A DNA stretch of 57,590 nt, from NCBI GenBank assembly GCA_004020545.1, contig SAQE01000039.1, forward strand, positions 1 through 57,590. The letters are read 5' to 3'. This document shows positions 36,964-45,954 of this stretch, piece after piece (position 1 is the first letter of the stretch; every line of letters begins with the position of its first letter). Position numbers and translations under genes: made by a program. Source of the stretch: Mesorhizobium sp. Lineage in GTDB: Bacteria; Pseudomonadota; Alphaproteobacteria; Rhizobiales; Rhizobiaceae. The notes beneath the pieces were generated by a model that worked only from the letters and a program-made list of their open reading frames with translations, did no database searches and had not been told where the DNA came from.

Positions 36964-38514
36964 TCAGACCTTGGCGACGATCCGCATGAAGGCCGGCACG
37001 TCGTCGCCGAAGCCGACGGTCGCGTCGTCTTCCTCCTGCCGATGGCGGGCAGGGCGGTTGTGGTCGCGCTGCGGGCGGGCATCGCCGCGTTGCTCGTTGC
37101 GGTTGGCGGAACCCTTGTTGCGGTCGTTCTCGGAGCGGATCGCGTCCTTGCGGGCGCGGCGCTCGGCAATGTCGGCGACCTCGGCGACCGGCTGTTCTTC
37201 GCGTGCCGCGTCGGGCGTCTCGTCATGCTTGGCGTGACGGTCCCGCTTGCGCTCGCTCCGGTCCCTGCGGTCCTCGTCCTTGCGGCCGGCGCGGCGCGGG
37301 GCGCCGCGGCCACGGCGGGGCGCGTCCTCGCCTGCGCTCTCGGCAACGGTCGACAGGTCGCCGTCATGCCATTCGATCTTGGTGCCGATCAGCCTTTCGA
37401 TGGCGTCGACATATTTGGTGTCGGAGCGGGTTGCGATGGTGAAGGACTTGCCGGAGCGGCCGGCGCGGCCGGTTCGGCCGATGCGGTGGACATAGTCCTC
37501 GGCATGGATCGGCACGTCGTAGTTGAAGACGTGGCTGACGTCCGGAATGTCGAGGCCGCGCGCGGCGACGTCCGAGGCAACGAGGTAGCGCAGCTTGCCG
37601 TCGCGGAAATTGGCGAGCATCTGCATGCGCGCGCGCTGGTCCATGTCGCCATGCAGCGCGCCGGCATCGAAATCATGCTTCAGCAGCGAGCGGAAAAGCT
37701 CCGACACCTCGACTTTGCGGTTGCAGAAGATGATGGCGTTCTTCAGCCCGTCGCTCTCGGCCTTCATCAGGTTGCGCAGCGTCTCGCGCTTTTCCCACGG
37801 CTTGGAGCCTGACTTCACCAGGCGCTGCGTGATGCTGGTCGCGGTGGAGGCGGCCCTGGAGACCTCAACGCGCACCGGCGCGTGCAGGAACTTTTCGGTG
37901 AGCTTGGTGATCTCCGGCGGCATTGTCGCCGAGAAGAACAGCGTCTGGCGCGTGAACGGGATCATCTCGCAGATGCGCTCGATGTCGGGGATGAAGCCCA
38001 TATCGAGCATGCGGTCGGCTTCGTCGATGACAAGGATCTCGACGCCGTTGAGCAGGAGCTTGCCGCGCTCGCGGTGGTCGAGCAGGCGGCCGGGCGTGGC
38101 GATCAGCACGTCTGCGCCGCGCTCCAGCTTCTTGTCCTGCTCGTCGAAGGAGACGCCGCCGATCAGCAACGCGATGTTGAGCTTGTGGTTCTTGCCGTAT
38201 TTGATGAAGTTCTCTTCGACCTGCGCCGCCAGTTCGCGCGTCGGCTCGAGGATCAGCGTGCGCGGCATGCGGGCGCGGGCGCGGCCTTTTTCCAGCCGCG
38301 TCAGCATCGGCAGCACGAAGGAAGCGGTCTTGCCGGTTCCGGTCTGGGCGATGCCCAGCACATCCTTGCCGAGCAGCGCATGCGGAATGGCGCCGGCCTG
38401 GATCGGGGTCGGCTTGGTGTAGCCGGCGTCGGTGACTGCGGAGAGGACCTTCGGCGACAGGCCTAGGTCCGTGAATGTCAACGCTTCTTGAGCGGTCGTG
38501 GTGTCTGAGGACAA
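36964..38514 (-). CDS. DEAD-box RNA helicase (RhlE-like)
   Basis: A 516-residue ATP-dependent RNA helicase. Motifs in order: Q motif with PTPIQ, AQTGTGKT (I), PTRELAAQ (Ia), TPGR (Ib), DEAD in VIDEADRMLDMG (II), SAT (III), and HRIGRTGRAG (VI). The tail (about 390-516) is rich in Arg, Asp and Glu, suited to RNA contacts. The family-like N-terminus begins SSDTTTAQEALTFTDLGL, directly after a TTG at 38514, so TTG is the inferred start; an ATG at 38607 would add 31 unlikely residues. A 16-bp palindrome lies 33 bases upstream. Confidence 0.92.
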   Translation of the reverse strand: MSSDTTTAQEALTFTDLGLSPKVLSAVTDAGYTKPTPIQAGAIPHALLGKDVLGIAQTGTGKTASFVLPMLTRLEKGRARARMPRTLILEPTRELAAQVEENFIKYGKNHKLNIALLIGGVSFDEQDKKLERGADVLIATPGRLLDHRERGKLLLNGVEILVIDEADRMLDMGFIPDIERICEMIPFTRQTLFFSATMPPEITKLTEKFLHAPVRVEVSRAASTATSITQRLVKSGSKPWEKRETLRNLMKAESDGLKNAIIFCNRKVEVSELFRSLLKHDFDAGALHGDMDQRARMQMLANFRDGKLRYLVASDVAARGLDIPDVSHVFNYDVPIHAEDYVHRIGRTGRAGRSGKSFTIATRSDTKYVDAIERLIGTKIEWHDGDLSTVAESAGEDAPRRGRGAPRRAGRKDEDRRDRSERKRDRHAKHDETPDAAREEQPVAEVADIAERRARKDAIRSENDRNKGSANRNEQRGDARPQRDHNRPARHRQEEDDATVGFGDDVPAFMRIVAKV

Positions 38515-38546
38515 GTGTTTGTTGTCTTTGGCTGGTTCAGGAAAAT

Positions 38547-38562
38547 CGCAACACGTGTTGCG
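38547..38562. promoter_or_regulatory. Perfect 16-bp palindrome upstream of the RNA helicase gene
   Basis: CGCAACACGTGTTGCG is fully self-complementary and has no T-run. It fits a dimeric regulator operator or the top of an mRNA hairpin in the helicase leader. Confidence 0.45.
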
Positions 38563-38631
38563 GCAGGCGCCGCGCGCCTGCAAGATCGGGCTTGCAGTTA
38601 GGCGCAAGTCCGCGATTTGTCAACAGAAACG

Positions 38632-38645
38632 GCCGGGAATCCGGC
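38632..38645 (-). terminator. Weak terminator candidate after nadK
   Basis: GCCGG, loop ATTC, CCGGC on the minus strand, followed by CGTTTCTGTT. The stem is only five pairs, so confidence is low. Confidence 0.3.
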
Positions 38646-38704
38646 GATTGTGAAGACGTAACCTTAATCGCGATGCTTAAACGAGGCCTTGTCCTTGCGC
38701 CGGC

Positions 38705-39478
38705 TCAATAGCGGAACTGCTCGGCAAGAATACGCTCGTTCCACGAATGATTGGGATCGAACAGCAACGTGGCGGTCGCGGTCGGCGACTCCCGGACCGT
38801 GACCGAGGCAATCGCCTTGACCTCGGTGTGGTCGGCGGCGGCGTTCACCGGGCGCTTTTCCGATTCCAATATGTCGAAGCGCACGATCGCCTTGTTGGAA
38901 AGCAGCGCGCCGCGCCAGCGCCGCGGCCGGAACGGGCTGACCGGTGTCAGCGCCAGAAGCGGCGCGTCGAGCGGCAGGATCGGTCCGTGCGCTGAAAGAT
39001 TGTAGGCGGTGGAGCCAGCCGGCGTGGCAATCATCACGCCGTCGCAGTTCAACTCCTCCAGCCGCACCTGCTCGTCCACGGTGATGCGTATTTTCGCTGT
39101 CTGATAGGACTGACGCCAAAGCGCCACTTCGTTGATCGCCAGCGCCGAAACGGATTCTCCATCACGCGTGACCGCAACCATTTCCAGCGGGCGGATCGTT
39201 TCGGGCACCGCGCGCGAAATGCGCTCCTCGAGGCCGCCGGCGCGATATTCGTTCATCAGGAAACCGATGGTGCCACGGTTCATGCCGTAGACCTTCTTGC
39301 CGCTGCTCATCGTGTCGCGCAGCGTCTGCAGCAGGAAGCCGTCGCCGCCTAGCGCGACAATGATATCGGCCTCGGCGACGGGTATCTGCCCATAGCGCGC
39401 AGACAGGCTCTGCAGCGCCGCGCGGGCGTCACCAGTGTCCGAAGAGACGAAGGCGAAACGGCTGGTTTCTTTGCTCAT
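38705..39478 (-). CDS. nadK: NAD kinase
   Basis: A 257-residue kinase that phosphorylates NAD to NADP. The GGDG motif is in IVALGGDGFLLQ, the NE/D motif in LAINEVAL, and the conserved TPAGSTAYNLSAHGP lies near residue 155. ATG 39478 is chosen since the family begins shortly before FAFVSSDT; the longer frame upstream is Arg-rich and not coding-like. Confidence 0.95.
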   Translation of the reverse strand: MSKETSRFAFVSSDTGDARAALQSLSARYGQIPVAEADIIVALGGDGFLLQTLRDTMSSGKKVYGMNRGTIGFLMNEYRAGGLEERISRAVPETIRPLEMVAVTRDGESVSALAINEVALWRQSYQTAKIRITVDEQVRLEELNCDGVMIATPAGSTAYNLSAHGPILPLDAPLLALTPVSPFRPRRWRGALLSNKAIVRFDILESEKRPVNAAADHTEVKAIASVTVRESPTATATLLFDPNHSWNERILAEQFRY

Positions 39479-39691
39479 GGATCCCGAACGGCGACCGCGA
39501 CCGCCTGCTGGCCGCGGGCGACGGCGTAGCATGCGCCGCCCGCATCTGCAAAGGGCGGCATGCCATGCCGTGCGAACGGAAGGACGGCCCTCGCGCTTCG
39601 TGACAGGCGTGCAATGAATGTGATGGCTGCGATGGTTAAGACCGAGCTTAAACACTCGTAAAGCCGGATCAGCCATGTTAGCGGGCAGTGG

Positions 39692-39895
39692 ATGGGTTGG
39701 CGGGGGCTGGCCAGTCGAGAGACCTGTCTATTGCCGGTAACGCGCCTGATCATAGTCTTCCTGATGATGGGAAGTTTCGCGCTGATGTTCGCCGAACTGG
39801 TGCGCCAATCGGAAGAAATGAGCCTGCGGCCGCAGCCGGCGGTGTCCCGTTGCGGCGACGCCGCCGGAACGCCCTGCCCGCAAAGGGCGCTTTAA
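39692..39895 (+). CDS. Possible small membrane protein
   Basis: A 67-residue frame with one hydrophobic segment (RLIIVFLMMGSFALMFAEL) and a Cys-containing tail. No clear ribosome site precedes the ATG. The frame lies between divergently oriented neighbours and could be a real single-pass protein, but it has no recognisable family. Confidence 0.35.
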   Translation: MGWRGLASRETCLLPVTRLIIVFLMMGSFALMFAELVRQSEEMSLRPQPAVSRCGDAAGTPCPQRAL

Positions 39896-39923
39896 GCCAG
39901 CATCGCAAATAGGGTCGGACCGG

Positions 39924-40685
39924 TCAGCTGCTTGGTTGGAGGTGGCAGCCGGCCTTGCGTCTGTGCGCCAGATACTCATCGATAAGTTGCCGATAGCGCA
40001 CCTTGCCGAAGCTCGGAAAATGGCCGCCATGGACGACCGAGACATCGAGGTCGCGCATGGCAAGCAGCGTCTCGACATAGTCCTCGATATCAGAGTGATA
40101 GACGTCGTCGATCAGCGGCCCGTCATAGACGATGTCGCCGGACAAGAGGATGCCGGTCTTCTTCTCGTAGAGCGCGATACCGCCGGGCGAATGTCCAGGC
40201 GTGTGGATGACTTCGAAGGCGCGGTCGCCGAGATCGACGGCGTCGCCATGCTCGAGCAGCCGGCCGGCTGGGGCGGGCAGGATACGGTAGCGCGCCGTGT
40301 CCCAGCCTTCCGGCGCACCATCGAACATCTCTTCGTTGGCGTAGCGATCGGCCACCGTCCATTCGTTGCGCGGATCGGCGAGGATTGCCGCTTCGGCGGA
40401 ATGCACGCAGCGGTCCGGGAATTCGTGGTGGCAGCCGATGTGGTCGAAATGGGTGTGGCTGGCGACGCAGACGACGCTGCGTTCCGTGACCAGGGGCACG
40501 TGCCGCCTGAGGCTGAAATGGCCGAGGCCGGTATCGAACAAAAGGTCACGGTCGCGCCCGCGCACATGCCAGATGTTGCAGCGGAAGAACGGCTTTATCC
40601 AAGGCTCGTGGATGAGCGTGACGCCGTCGCCCATGCGGATGGTCTCGTACCAGTCCGGAGCCTCGATGACCGGAAGCATGCTCAT
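39924..40685 (-). CDS. Metallo-beta-lactamase-fold hydrolase, last gene of the ABC operon
   Basis: A 253-residue MBL-fold protein. The metal site HTHFDHIG is near residues 78-85, with further ligands in TPGHSPGG (His near 165), LLSGDIVYDG (Asp) and VVHGGHFPSFG (His). The group includes glyoxalase II-like and lactonase enzymes; no more specific substrate can be named. It starts three bases after the ABC ATPase stop, so it is co-transcribed with the transporter and may process the imported compound. Confidence 0.9.
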   Translation of the reverse strand: MSMLPVIEAPDWYETIRMGDGVTLIHEPWIKPFFRCNIWHVRGRDRDLLFDTGLGHFSLRRHVPLVTERSVVCVASHTHFDHIGCHHEFPDRCVHSAEAAILADPRNEWTVADRYANEEMFDGAPEGWDTARYRILPAPAGRLLEHGDAVDLGDRAFEVIHTPGHSPGGIALYEKKTGILLSGDIVYDGPLIDDVYHSDIEDYVETLLAMRDLDVSVVHGGHFPSFGKVRYRQLIDEYLAHRRKAGCHLQPSS

Positions 40686-40688
40686 CCT

Positions 40689-41753
40689 TCAGTCCACCAG
40701 CAGGATAATATCTTGAGCGTTGCACGAAACCGCGATCGTGTCGCCTGGCTGGACGGTGGCCGATGCCGGCGCCTTGGCGATGAATTGCGATGCAGGATCC
40801 CGCGTCGAGGCGGCCAGCACGCGCTTGAAGCTGCCCTGGAAGACGACGTCGCCGACCTTGGCCGTGCCCAGCGCGACGTCGCCTTTCGCATCGCCGAGGA
40901 CGAGGTGCTCGGGCCGGATGGCAAGAGCAACACCGGCGCCGGCGGGCGCAGCGCCGGGCAGTGAAATCGGCCCAGCCGAGGTCGAAACCGTGACGATCCC
41001 GTTCTTCGCCTCGGTCACGGTTCCTGCAAGGATGGTGCTCTCGCCCATGAAGGTGGCCGAGAAGCGCGTCTTCGGCCGCGCATAGACCCGTTCGGGCGGG
41101 CCTTCGTCCTCGATGCGGCCGTCATTCATCACCACGCAATGGTCGGCGAGCGCCATCGCTTCTTCCTGGTCGTGGGTGACATGGACGAAGGCTGTGCCGA
41201 CGCGCTTCTGGATGGCCTTCAGCTCGTCCTGCATTTGCCGGCGCAATTTGAGATCGAGCGCGCCGAGCGGCTCGTCGAGCAAAAGCACCGCAGGTTCGAT
41301 GACCAGCGCGCGGGCCAGCGCCACGCGCTGCCGCTGGCCGCCGGACAATTGATGCGGCTTCTTGTCGAAAGCGGCGGCCAGCCCGACGAGCGCAAGCGCC
41401 TCGCGCGCCTTCGCCGTCCGAGTCGCGCCGTCGACACCCTGCATGCGCAGCCCGAAGCCGACATTGCCGCCGACGCTCATATGCGGGAACAGCGCATAGT
41501 CCTGGAACACGGTCGTCGTCGGACGCTTGGCGGGCGGCACAGACGTGCAGTCTTCGCCGCGGATGAACACCTTGCCTTCGCTTGGCGTGACGAAGCCGCC
41601 GAGGATGGAAAGCAGCGTCGTCTTGCCGGAGCCGGACGGGCCGAGCAGGATGGTGTAGCTGCCGGGCTCGATGGCCAGCGAGACGTTCTTCAGCACCGAA
41701 AGCTGGCCGAAGCGATGCGAGACGTTGCGGATGTCGACCAAGGGCGCGCTCAT
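40689..41753 (-). CDS. ABC transporter ATP-binding protein (polyamine-type, PotA-like)
   Basis: A 354-residue ATPase. Walker A is GPSGSGKTT, the signature LSGGQRQRVALARAL, Walker B LLLDEPLGALD and the switch His in HVTHDQEEA. A C-terminal TOBE domain (about residues 270-354) is typical of spermidine/putrescine and Fe3+ importers. Its ATG overlaps the stop of the upstream permease by four bases, so coupling is tight. Confidence 0.95.
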   Translation of the reverse strand: MSAPLVDIRNVSHRFGQLSVLKNVSLAIEPGSYTILLGPSGSGKTTLLSILGGFVTPSEGKVFIRGEDCTSVPPAKRPTTTVFQDYALFPHMSVGGNVGFGLRMQGVDGATRTAKAREALALVGLAAAFDKKPHQLSGGQRQRVALARALVIEPAVLLLDEPLGALDLKLRRQMQDELKAIQKRVGTAFVHVTHDQEEAMALADHCVVMNDGRIEDEGPPERVYARPKTRFSATFMGESTILAGTVTEAKNGIVTVSTSAGPISLPGAAPAGAGVALAIRPEHLVLGDAKGDVALGTAKVGDVVFQGSFKRVLAASTRDPASQFIAKAPASATVQPGDTIAVSCNAQDIILLVD

Positions 41754-42532
41754 GCCGGCTTTCTCCGCAGCAGGGTCAGTTCGAAAAACACCACCAGGAC
41801 GATGGAGATGGCAAAGACCAGCGAGCCGACGGCATTGGTCTTGGGATTGAGGCCGGAGCGCAGGAGGTTCCAGATCTCGACGGGGAGCGTCGTCTCGAAA
41901 CGGGTGAGCAGGAAGGAGATGACGAACTCGTCCCAGGAAAAGGTCATCGACAGGAAGAAGCCGGCGAAAATCGCCGGCGCCATCACCGGCACGGTGATCA
42001 TGAGCAGCACCTTCCATTCGGCCGCGCCGAGGTCGCGCGCGGCGCGCTCGATGTTGATCTGATGATCGCCCATCTGGCTGTAGATGATGGCGAAGCAGAG
42101 CGGCAGGTTGATCACGACATGGCCGATGCCGGCCGCAAGCAGTGATTTCGGCACGCCGGCCCAGTTGAACAGCACCAGCAAGCCCATGCCGATGATGAGG
42201 TAGCTGACGGTGAGCGGCAGGGTGATCAGCCCGCGCAGCAGCGCCGAGCCCGGCAGCACGAAGCGCGCGAAACCCCAGGCGGAGAGGAAGCCGAGCGTGA
42301 CGGAAGCGAGCGAGGAGAGCACCGCCACCAGCAGCGAATTGACAAGCGCCGAGGTGAGCCGCGTATCGGACAGAACCGCCTGGTACCAGCGCAGCGACGG
42401 GCCGGTGAAGGGCGGGATCGGGAAGGACGTCGCCTGCAGCGAAAACAGCACCAGCACGACCACCGGCAGGAAGGTGAAGCCGTATATGGCGATGGCGTAG
42501 AGCCAGGCGGCGATGCGGATGACGGCGCGCAT
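41750..42532 (-). CDS. ABC transporter permease, PotC-like
   Basis: A 260-residue inner-membrane protein with six predicted segments. The EAA loop, which docks to the ATPase, is RAARDLGAAEWKVLLMITVPVMAPAI. Start lies two bases after the first permease's stop and its own stop overlaps the ATPase start, showing one operon. Confidence 0.93.
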   Translation of the reverse strand: MRAVIRIAAWLYAIAIYGFTFLPVVVLVLFSLQATSFPIPPFTGPSLRWYQAVLSDTRLTSALVNSLLVAVLSSLASVTLGFLSAWGFARFVLPGSALLRGLITLPLTVSYLIIGMGLLVLFNWAGVPKSLLAAGIGHVVINLPLCFAIIYSQMGDHQINIERAARDLGAAEWKVLLMITVPVMAPAIFAGFFLSMTFSWDEFVISFLLTRFETTLPVEIWNLLRSGLNPKTNAVGSLVFAISIVLVVFFELTLLRRKPA

Positions 42533-42534
42533 CG

Positions 42535-43380
42535 TCAGGCCCGCTCGATCTTCAGCCAGCGGGCGCAGGCAAGATAGGCGACGGTGACGACGGCCATCAG
42601 GATGATCGACAGCGCCGAAGCCAGCGGGAAATCGCCGCGGCGGCCGATCTGCATCATGACAAGCTGCGGCATCACCAGCTCGTTGTTGCCGCCGAGGATC
42701 TGCGGCGTGATGTAGTCGCCGATGCAGAGCACGAAAGTAAGGAAGGCGCCGACCATGATGCCGGGTAAGGTCAGCGGTAAGACGACATGCAGGAAGGTGC
42801 GCACCGGCCCGGCGCCGAGATCGGCTGCCGCCTTGCGGTAGCTCGGGCTGAGCTGCTTCAGATTGGCGAAGATGGTCAGCGTCAAAAGCATGACGAAGAA
42901 GTGCACGAAGCCGGTGACCGTGGCGAAGCGCGTGTTGGCAAGCTGCAGCGGCTCGGCGATCAGGCCGAGGCCGGTCAGCGCCCGATTGATGACGCCGTTC
43001 TGCGCCAGCACCAGCAGCCAGGAATAGGAACGCACGACATAAGAGGTCCAGAACGGCAGCACGGCCAGCATCAGCGCCAGCCGTTGCCAGCGCTCCGGCA
43101 CTTGTTCCGCGAGGATCCAGGCGAAGGGATAGGCGAGCAGGATCGAAATCACGGTGACGATCGCCGTCACCTCCAGCGAGTTCACCATCGCCCGCCAGTA
43201 GGACGGGTCGGTGAAGAACTGGCTGTAATTGGCTAAAGTCAGCCCACCGCCTTCATGCGCCGTGAGGCCGGAAAGCCCCATAGCGATGAAGGGCAGCACG
43301 AAGAAGGCAAGCGTCCATGCCAGCGCCGGCGTGACCAGCGCCCAGGGCAGGGCACGCGAGTTGCTTCCGGAAACGCTCAT
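42535..43380 (-). CDS. ABC transporter permease, PotB-like
   Basis: A 281-residue inner-membrane protein with six predicted segments. The EAA loop is KAAADLGAGPVRTFLHVVLPLTLPGIM. It pairs with the second permease to form the channel. ATG at 43380 is eight bases after the stop of the binding-protein gene. Confidence 0.93.
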   Translation of the reverse strand: MSVSGSNSRALPWALVTPALAWTLAFFVLPFIAMGLSGLTAHEGGGLTLANYSQFFTDPSYWRAMVNSLEVTAIVTVISILLAYPFAWILAEQVPERWQRLALMLAVLPFWTSYVVRSYSWLLVLAQNGVINRALTGLGLIAEPLQLANTRFATVTGFVHFFVMLLTLTIFANLKQLSPSYRKAAADLGAGPVRTFLHVVLPLTLPGIMVGAFLTFVLCIGDYITPQILGGNNELVMPQLVMMQIGRRGDFPLASALSIILMAVVTVAYLACARWLKIERA

Positions 43381-43388
43381 GGGCCGAT

Positions 43389-44471
43389 TTACTGCGCCTG
43401 CAGCATCTCGGTCCACATATCCTGCATCTTCTTGTCGAGATCGGCGTTCGGCGCCGGATAGGCCTGGGCCCGCGCCAAGAAGCCGGGCTGCTCGTCGAAG
43501 CGCAGGGTCTTCTTCTGCTCGTCGGTCAGCGCCGCCTTGGTGTTCGCCGGCATGCCCCAGTAGCAGGACGACGTGGCAAGGCGCGCCTGGCCTTCGGGGC
43601 TCATGATGTACCGGATGAACTTCAGCGCCATGTCCTTGTTCTTGGAATCCTTGAACATGGCGAGCGACTGTGACCACAGCACAGCACCCTCTTTCGGGAT
43701 CGAGAAGTCGAGCGCAGGGTTCTCCTTGGCAAGCCCCGCCGTCACCCATTCGCCGCCGCCGACCAGTATGTCGACCTCGCCGGTGGCCAAAGCGGTCTGG
43801 CTGGCGGTGACTTCGCCGACCAGCTTGGCGTTGGCCTTCATCTTGAGGAGCTCGGCCTTGAGGGCGGGCAGGTCGGCCTCGGTGAGATCGGCCGTCTTCT
43901 TGCCGATGGCCAAGGCGGCCATGCCGATCACCGGCAGATAATAGTCGTAGATGGCGATCTTGCCCTTGTATTTGTCGCCGGTGAGCGAGGCCAGCGACTG
44001 CATGTCGGCCGGATCGACCTTGGTCTTGTTGAAGCCGATCGTGTTGTAGCCGAATTTTTCGGTGATGCCGTAGCGCTTGCCGTCGACGATGGTGGACTTG
44101 TCCATCTTCACTTCCGCGAAGAGGTCGGCGAAGGGCAATTTGTCCTCGGGCAGCGGTTCGAACAGGCCCTTCTCGACGCCGCGCGGCACGTCGATGGAAT
44201 CGATCACCATCACGTCCCAGTCGCCGGGCTGCGACTGCTCGACGATGGCGAGACCCGCACCGGTGCCCTCGAACTCCTTGACGTTCACCTTGACGTTGTT
44301 GGCCTCCTCGAAAGGCTGCAGCAGCGCCGGATCGGAGTGATCGCACCAGATCAGCGCGTTGAGATCGGCGGCCTCAGCGCCACCCGCCGCGACGAGCAGT
44401 GCCGCGGCCGCGCAGGCGGCCCCGAGATGGGACTTCAGGGTGGAAAGCGGATTCCGGGCATTGGCGGTCAT
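43389..44471 (-). CDS. ABC transporter periplasmic substrate-binding protein (PotD/PotF-like)
   Basis: A 360-residue binding protein with signal peptide LGAACAAAALLVAAGGAEAA. It belongs to the spermidine/putrescine-type cluster (lobes with WDVMVIDSIDVPRGV, YGITEKFGYNTIGFNK, and YIMSPEGQARLA). The acidic ligand-binding residues of true polyamine binders could not be mapped, so the substrate is open. GGCAGGGAGAACACTCG precedes the ATG. It is the first gene of the operon. Confidence 0.92.
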   Translation of the reverse strand: MTANARNPLSTLKSHLGAACAAAALLVAAGGAEAADLNALIWCDHSDPALLQPFEEANNVKVNVKEFEGTGAGLAIVEQSQPGDWDVMVIDSIDVPRGVEKGLFEPLPEDKLPFADLFAEVKMDKSTIVDGKRYGITEKFGYNTIGFNKTKVDPADMQSLASLTGDKYKGKIAIYDYYLPVIGMAALAIGKKTADLTEADLPALKAELLKMKANAKLVGEVTASQTALATGEVDILVGGGEWVTAGLAKENPALDFSIPKEGAVLWSQSLAMFKDSKNKDMALKFIRYIMSPEGQARLATSSCYWGMPANTKAALTDEQKKTLRFDEQPGFLARAQAYPAPNADLDKKMQDMWTEMLQAQ

Positions 44472-44510
44472 CGAGTGTTCTCCCTGCCTTGCTGGCTTCT
44501 TACAGAAAAG

Positions 44511-44537
44511 TTGAACCAATTCTAAAATTGAGTCAAT
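44511..44537. promoter_or_regulatory. Operator candidate between TetR regulator and ABC operon
   Basis: AATTGAGTCAATT (44525-44537) is a perfect 13-base palindrome, and a further TTGAACCAATT arm (44511-44521) pairs with AATTGAGTCAA in 9 of 11 positions. It lies in the 92-base gap between the divergent genes, where a TetR dimer would bind to repress one or both. Confidence 0.65.
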
Positions 44538-44563
44538 TATGATTTTGTGGCAGAGAGGCCGAT

Positions 44564-45178
44564 ATGAGCGGATTGCGCGAACGACAGAAGGCGGACCGGC
44601 ACCGCCGCATCATCGATGCGGCGACCTCGCTGTTTCGCGAGTCCGGCTACGAGGGCGCCAAGATCGAGGCCATCGCCGCGCAGGCCGAGGTCTCGATCGG
44701 CACGATCTATAATTACTACCAGAACAAAGGCGACATCCTCGGCGCCATCGTGTCGATGGAGGTCAACGAGGTGCTGAATGCCGGGCGAGGGGTCGTCGCC
44801 AGCCCGCCCGCCAATGTCGGCGACGCGCTGGACACGCTGATCGGCATCTATATCGAGCACTCGCTGAATTATCTCAGCAAGGAGATGTGGCGGCAGGCGA
44901 TGGCGATCTCGACGCAACTGCCCGACAGCCCCTTCGGCCAGGCCTATACGGCGCTCGATGGCGCGCTGACCGACCAGATCCGCGCGCTGATCGCGCGCCT
45001 GCAGCAGATCGACCTGGTACGGTCAGACATAGATGGACCGGCGGTGGGCGAACTGATCTTCAACAACATGAACATGATGTTCATCGAGTTCGTGAAACGC
45101 GACGGGGCGAGGATCCCGGAGCTGAGGGCGGCGATACGAAGGCAGAACCGGATTCTCGTGGCGGCGATCGGGGTATGA
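44564..45178 (+). CDS. TetR/AcrR-family transcriptional regulator
   Basis: A 204-residue repressor. The N-terminal helix-turn-helix is visible as AATSLFRESGYEGAKIEAIA followed by AQAEVSIGTIYNYYQNKGDIL. The rest is an all-helical ligand-binding domain of unknown ligand. It is divergent from the ABC transporter operon and is probably its local regulator, with the transported compound as a possible ligand. Confidence 0.93.
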   Translation: MSGLRERQKADRHRRIIDAATSLFRESGYEGAKIEAIAAQAEVSIGTIYNYYQNKGDILGAIVSMEVNEVLNAGRGVVASPPANVGDALDTLIGIYIEHSLNYLSKEMWRQAMAISTQLPDSPFGQAYTALDGALTDQIRALIARLQQIDLVRSDIDGPAVGELIFNNMNMMFIEFVKRDGARIPELRAAIRRQNRILVAAIGV

Positions 45179-45208
45179 GAAAGATCAAGGGCGCGGGCCG
45201 GAGCATCC

Positions 45209-45409
45209 CTAACGGTTGATCAGCCATAGGATCGCCGAGAGCACGACGCTGATCAGTATTCCGGTGGTGATGGGAACGTAGAGCCTGAAATGCTCACGCT
45301 CGATCACGATATCACCAGGCAGCCTGCCAAGGCCGATCCGGGTCACCCAGGGCCACAGCAGGCCCACGGCAACTATGCAGAGACCGGCGACGATCAGTGT
45401 GCGCGACAT
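45209..45409 (-). CDS. DUF2905 family small membrane protein
   Basis: A 66-residue protein with two membrane segments (LIVAGLCIVAVGLLWPWV and VPITTGILISVVLSAILWLI) joined by the family motif GRLPGDIVIEREHFRLY. DUF2905 members occur widely in bacteria; their role is not known to me. It ends convergent to the TetR gene. Confidence 0.85.
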   Translation of the reverse strand: MSRTLIVAGLCIVAVGLLWPWVTRIGLGRLPGDIVIEREHFRLYVPITTGILISVVLSAILWLINR

Positions 45410-45466
45410 GCCAGCATCCTGCCGGAACAGCATCTTGCCAGAGTTATAGTGACAAAGGGTCTTGAG

Positions 45467-45934
45467 TCATTCAACCTCGTTGGCGAAGGTTACGTTGGCT
45501 CCTCTGGTAGTAGGGACCTCCATCACGACAACCCGGCCAACCCCACGTCTATTCCAAGGCGGGTTCAATTTGCTGATTAAGCCAGCTTCAACCCCAAGTA
45601 CGAGATCTACAGGCAGGTCTTCGTAGAGCGTCGTGCGTTCCTTGAAAACACGCACAAAAACTTCGACCGGGCCGTTGCCAAGCTCCATCTGTAAGAGCCC
45701 GTGCACGGGTCTTGTGCTTGTCGGCTTATTTTGTCGCCGAAGATATGAAGACAGACGCTTATGAAGGTTCTTGGCAGCGCCGATGTACTTAACATCGCCT
45801 TGTGCGACAAAGGCGTAGATTCCCTCTGAAGTTGGCAGCGCAGGGGTGGTGGGCGTCATCGTATATTGGCCGCCAACCCACCGAAACGTTCTTACATGCT
45901 CGAAGGCGCCGAGTGCTTCCGTTGATCCGCCCAT
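45467..45934 (-). CDS. GIY-YIG nuclease-fold protein
   Basis: A 155-residue protein with a GIY-YIG domain. EGIYAFVAQGDVKYIGAAKNLHKRL (from about residue 37, read in parts) holds the GIY and YIG elements, with Arg in HKRL; the usual catalytic Glu may be in GVEAGLISKLNPPWN. GIY-YIG stand-alone proteins vary from endonucleases to UvrC-like. The stretch is less GC-rich than its neighbours, suggesting later acquisition. Confidence 0.85.
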   Translation of the reverse strand: MGGSTEALGAFEHVRTFRWVGGQYTMTPTTPALPTSEGIYAFVAQGDVKYIGAAKNLHKRLSSYLRRQNKPTSTRPVHGLLQMELGNGPVEVFVRVFKERTTLYEDLPVDLVLGVEAGLISKLNPPWNRRGVGRVVVMEVPTTRGANVTFANEVE

Positions 45935-45954
45935 CCCCCCTCCAATTACTTGGA

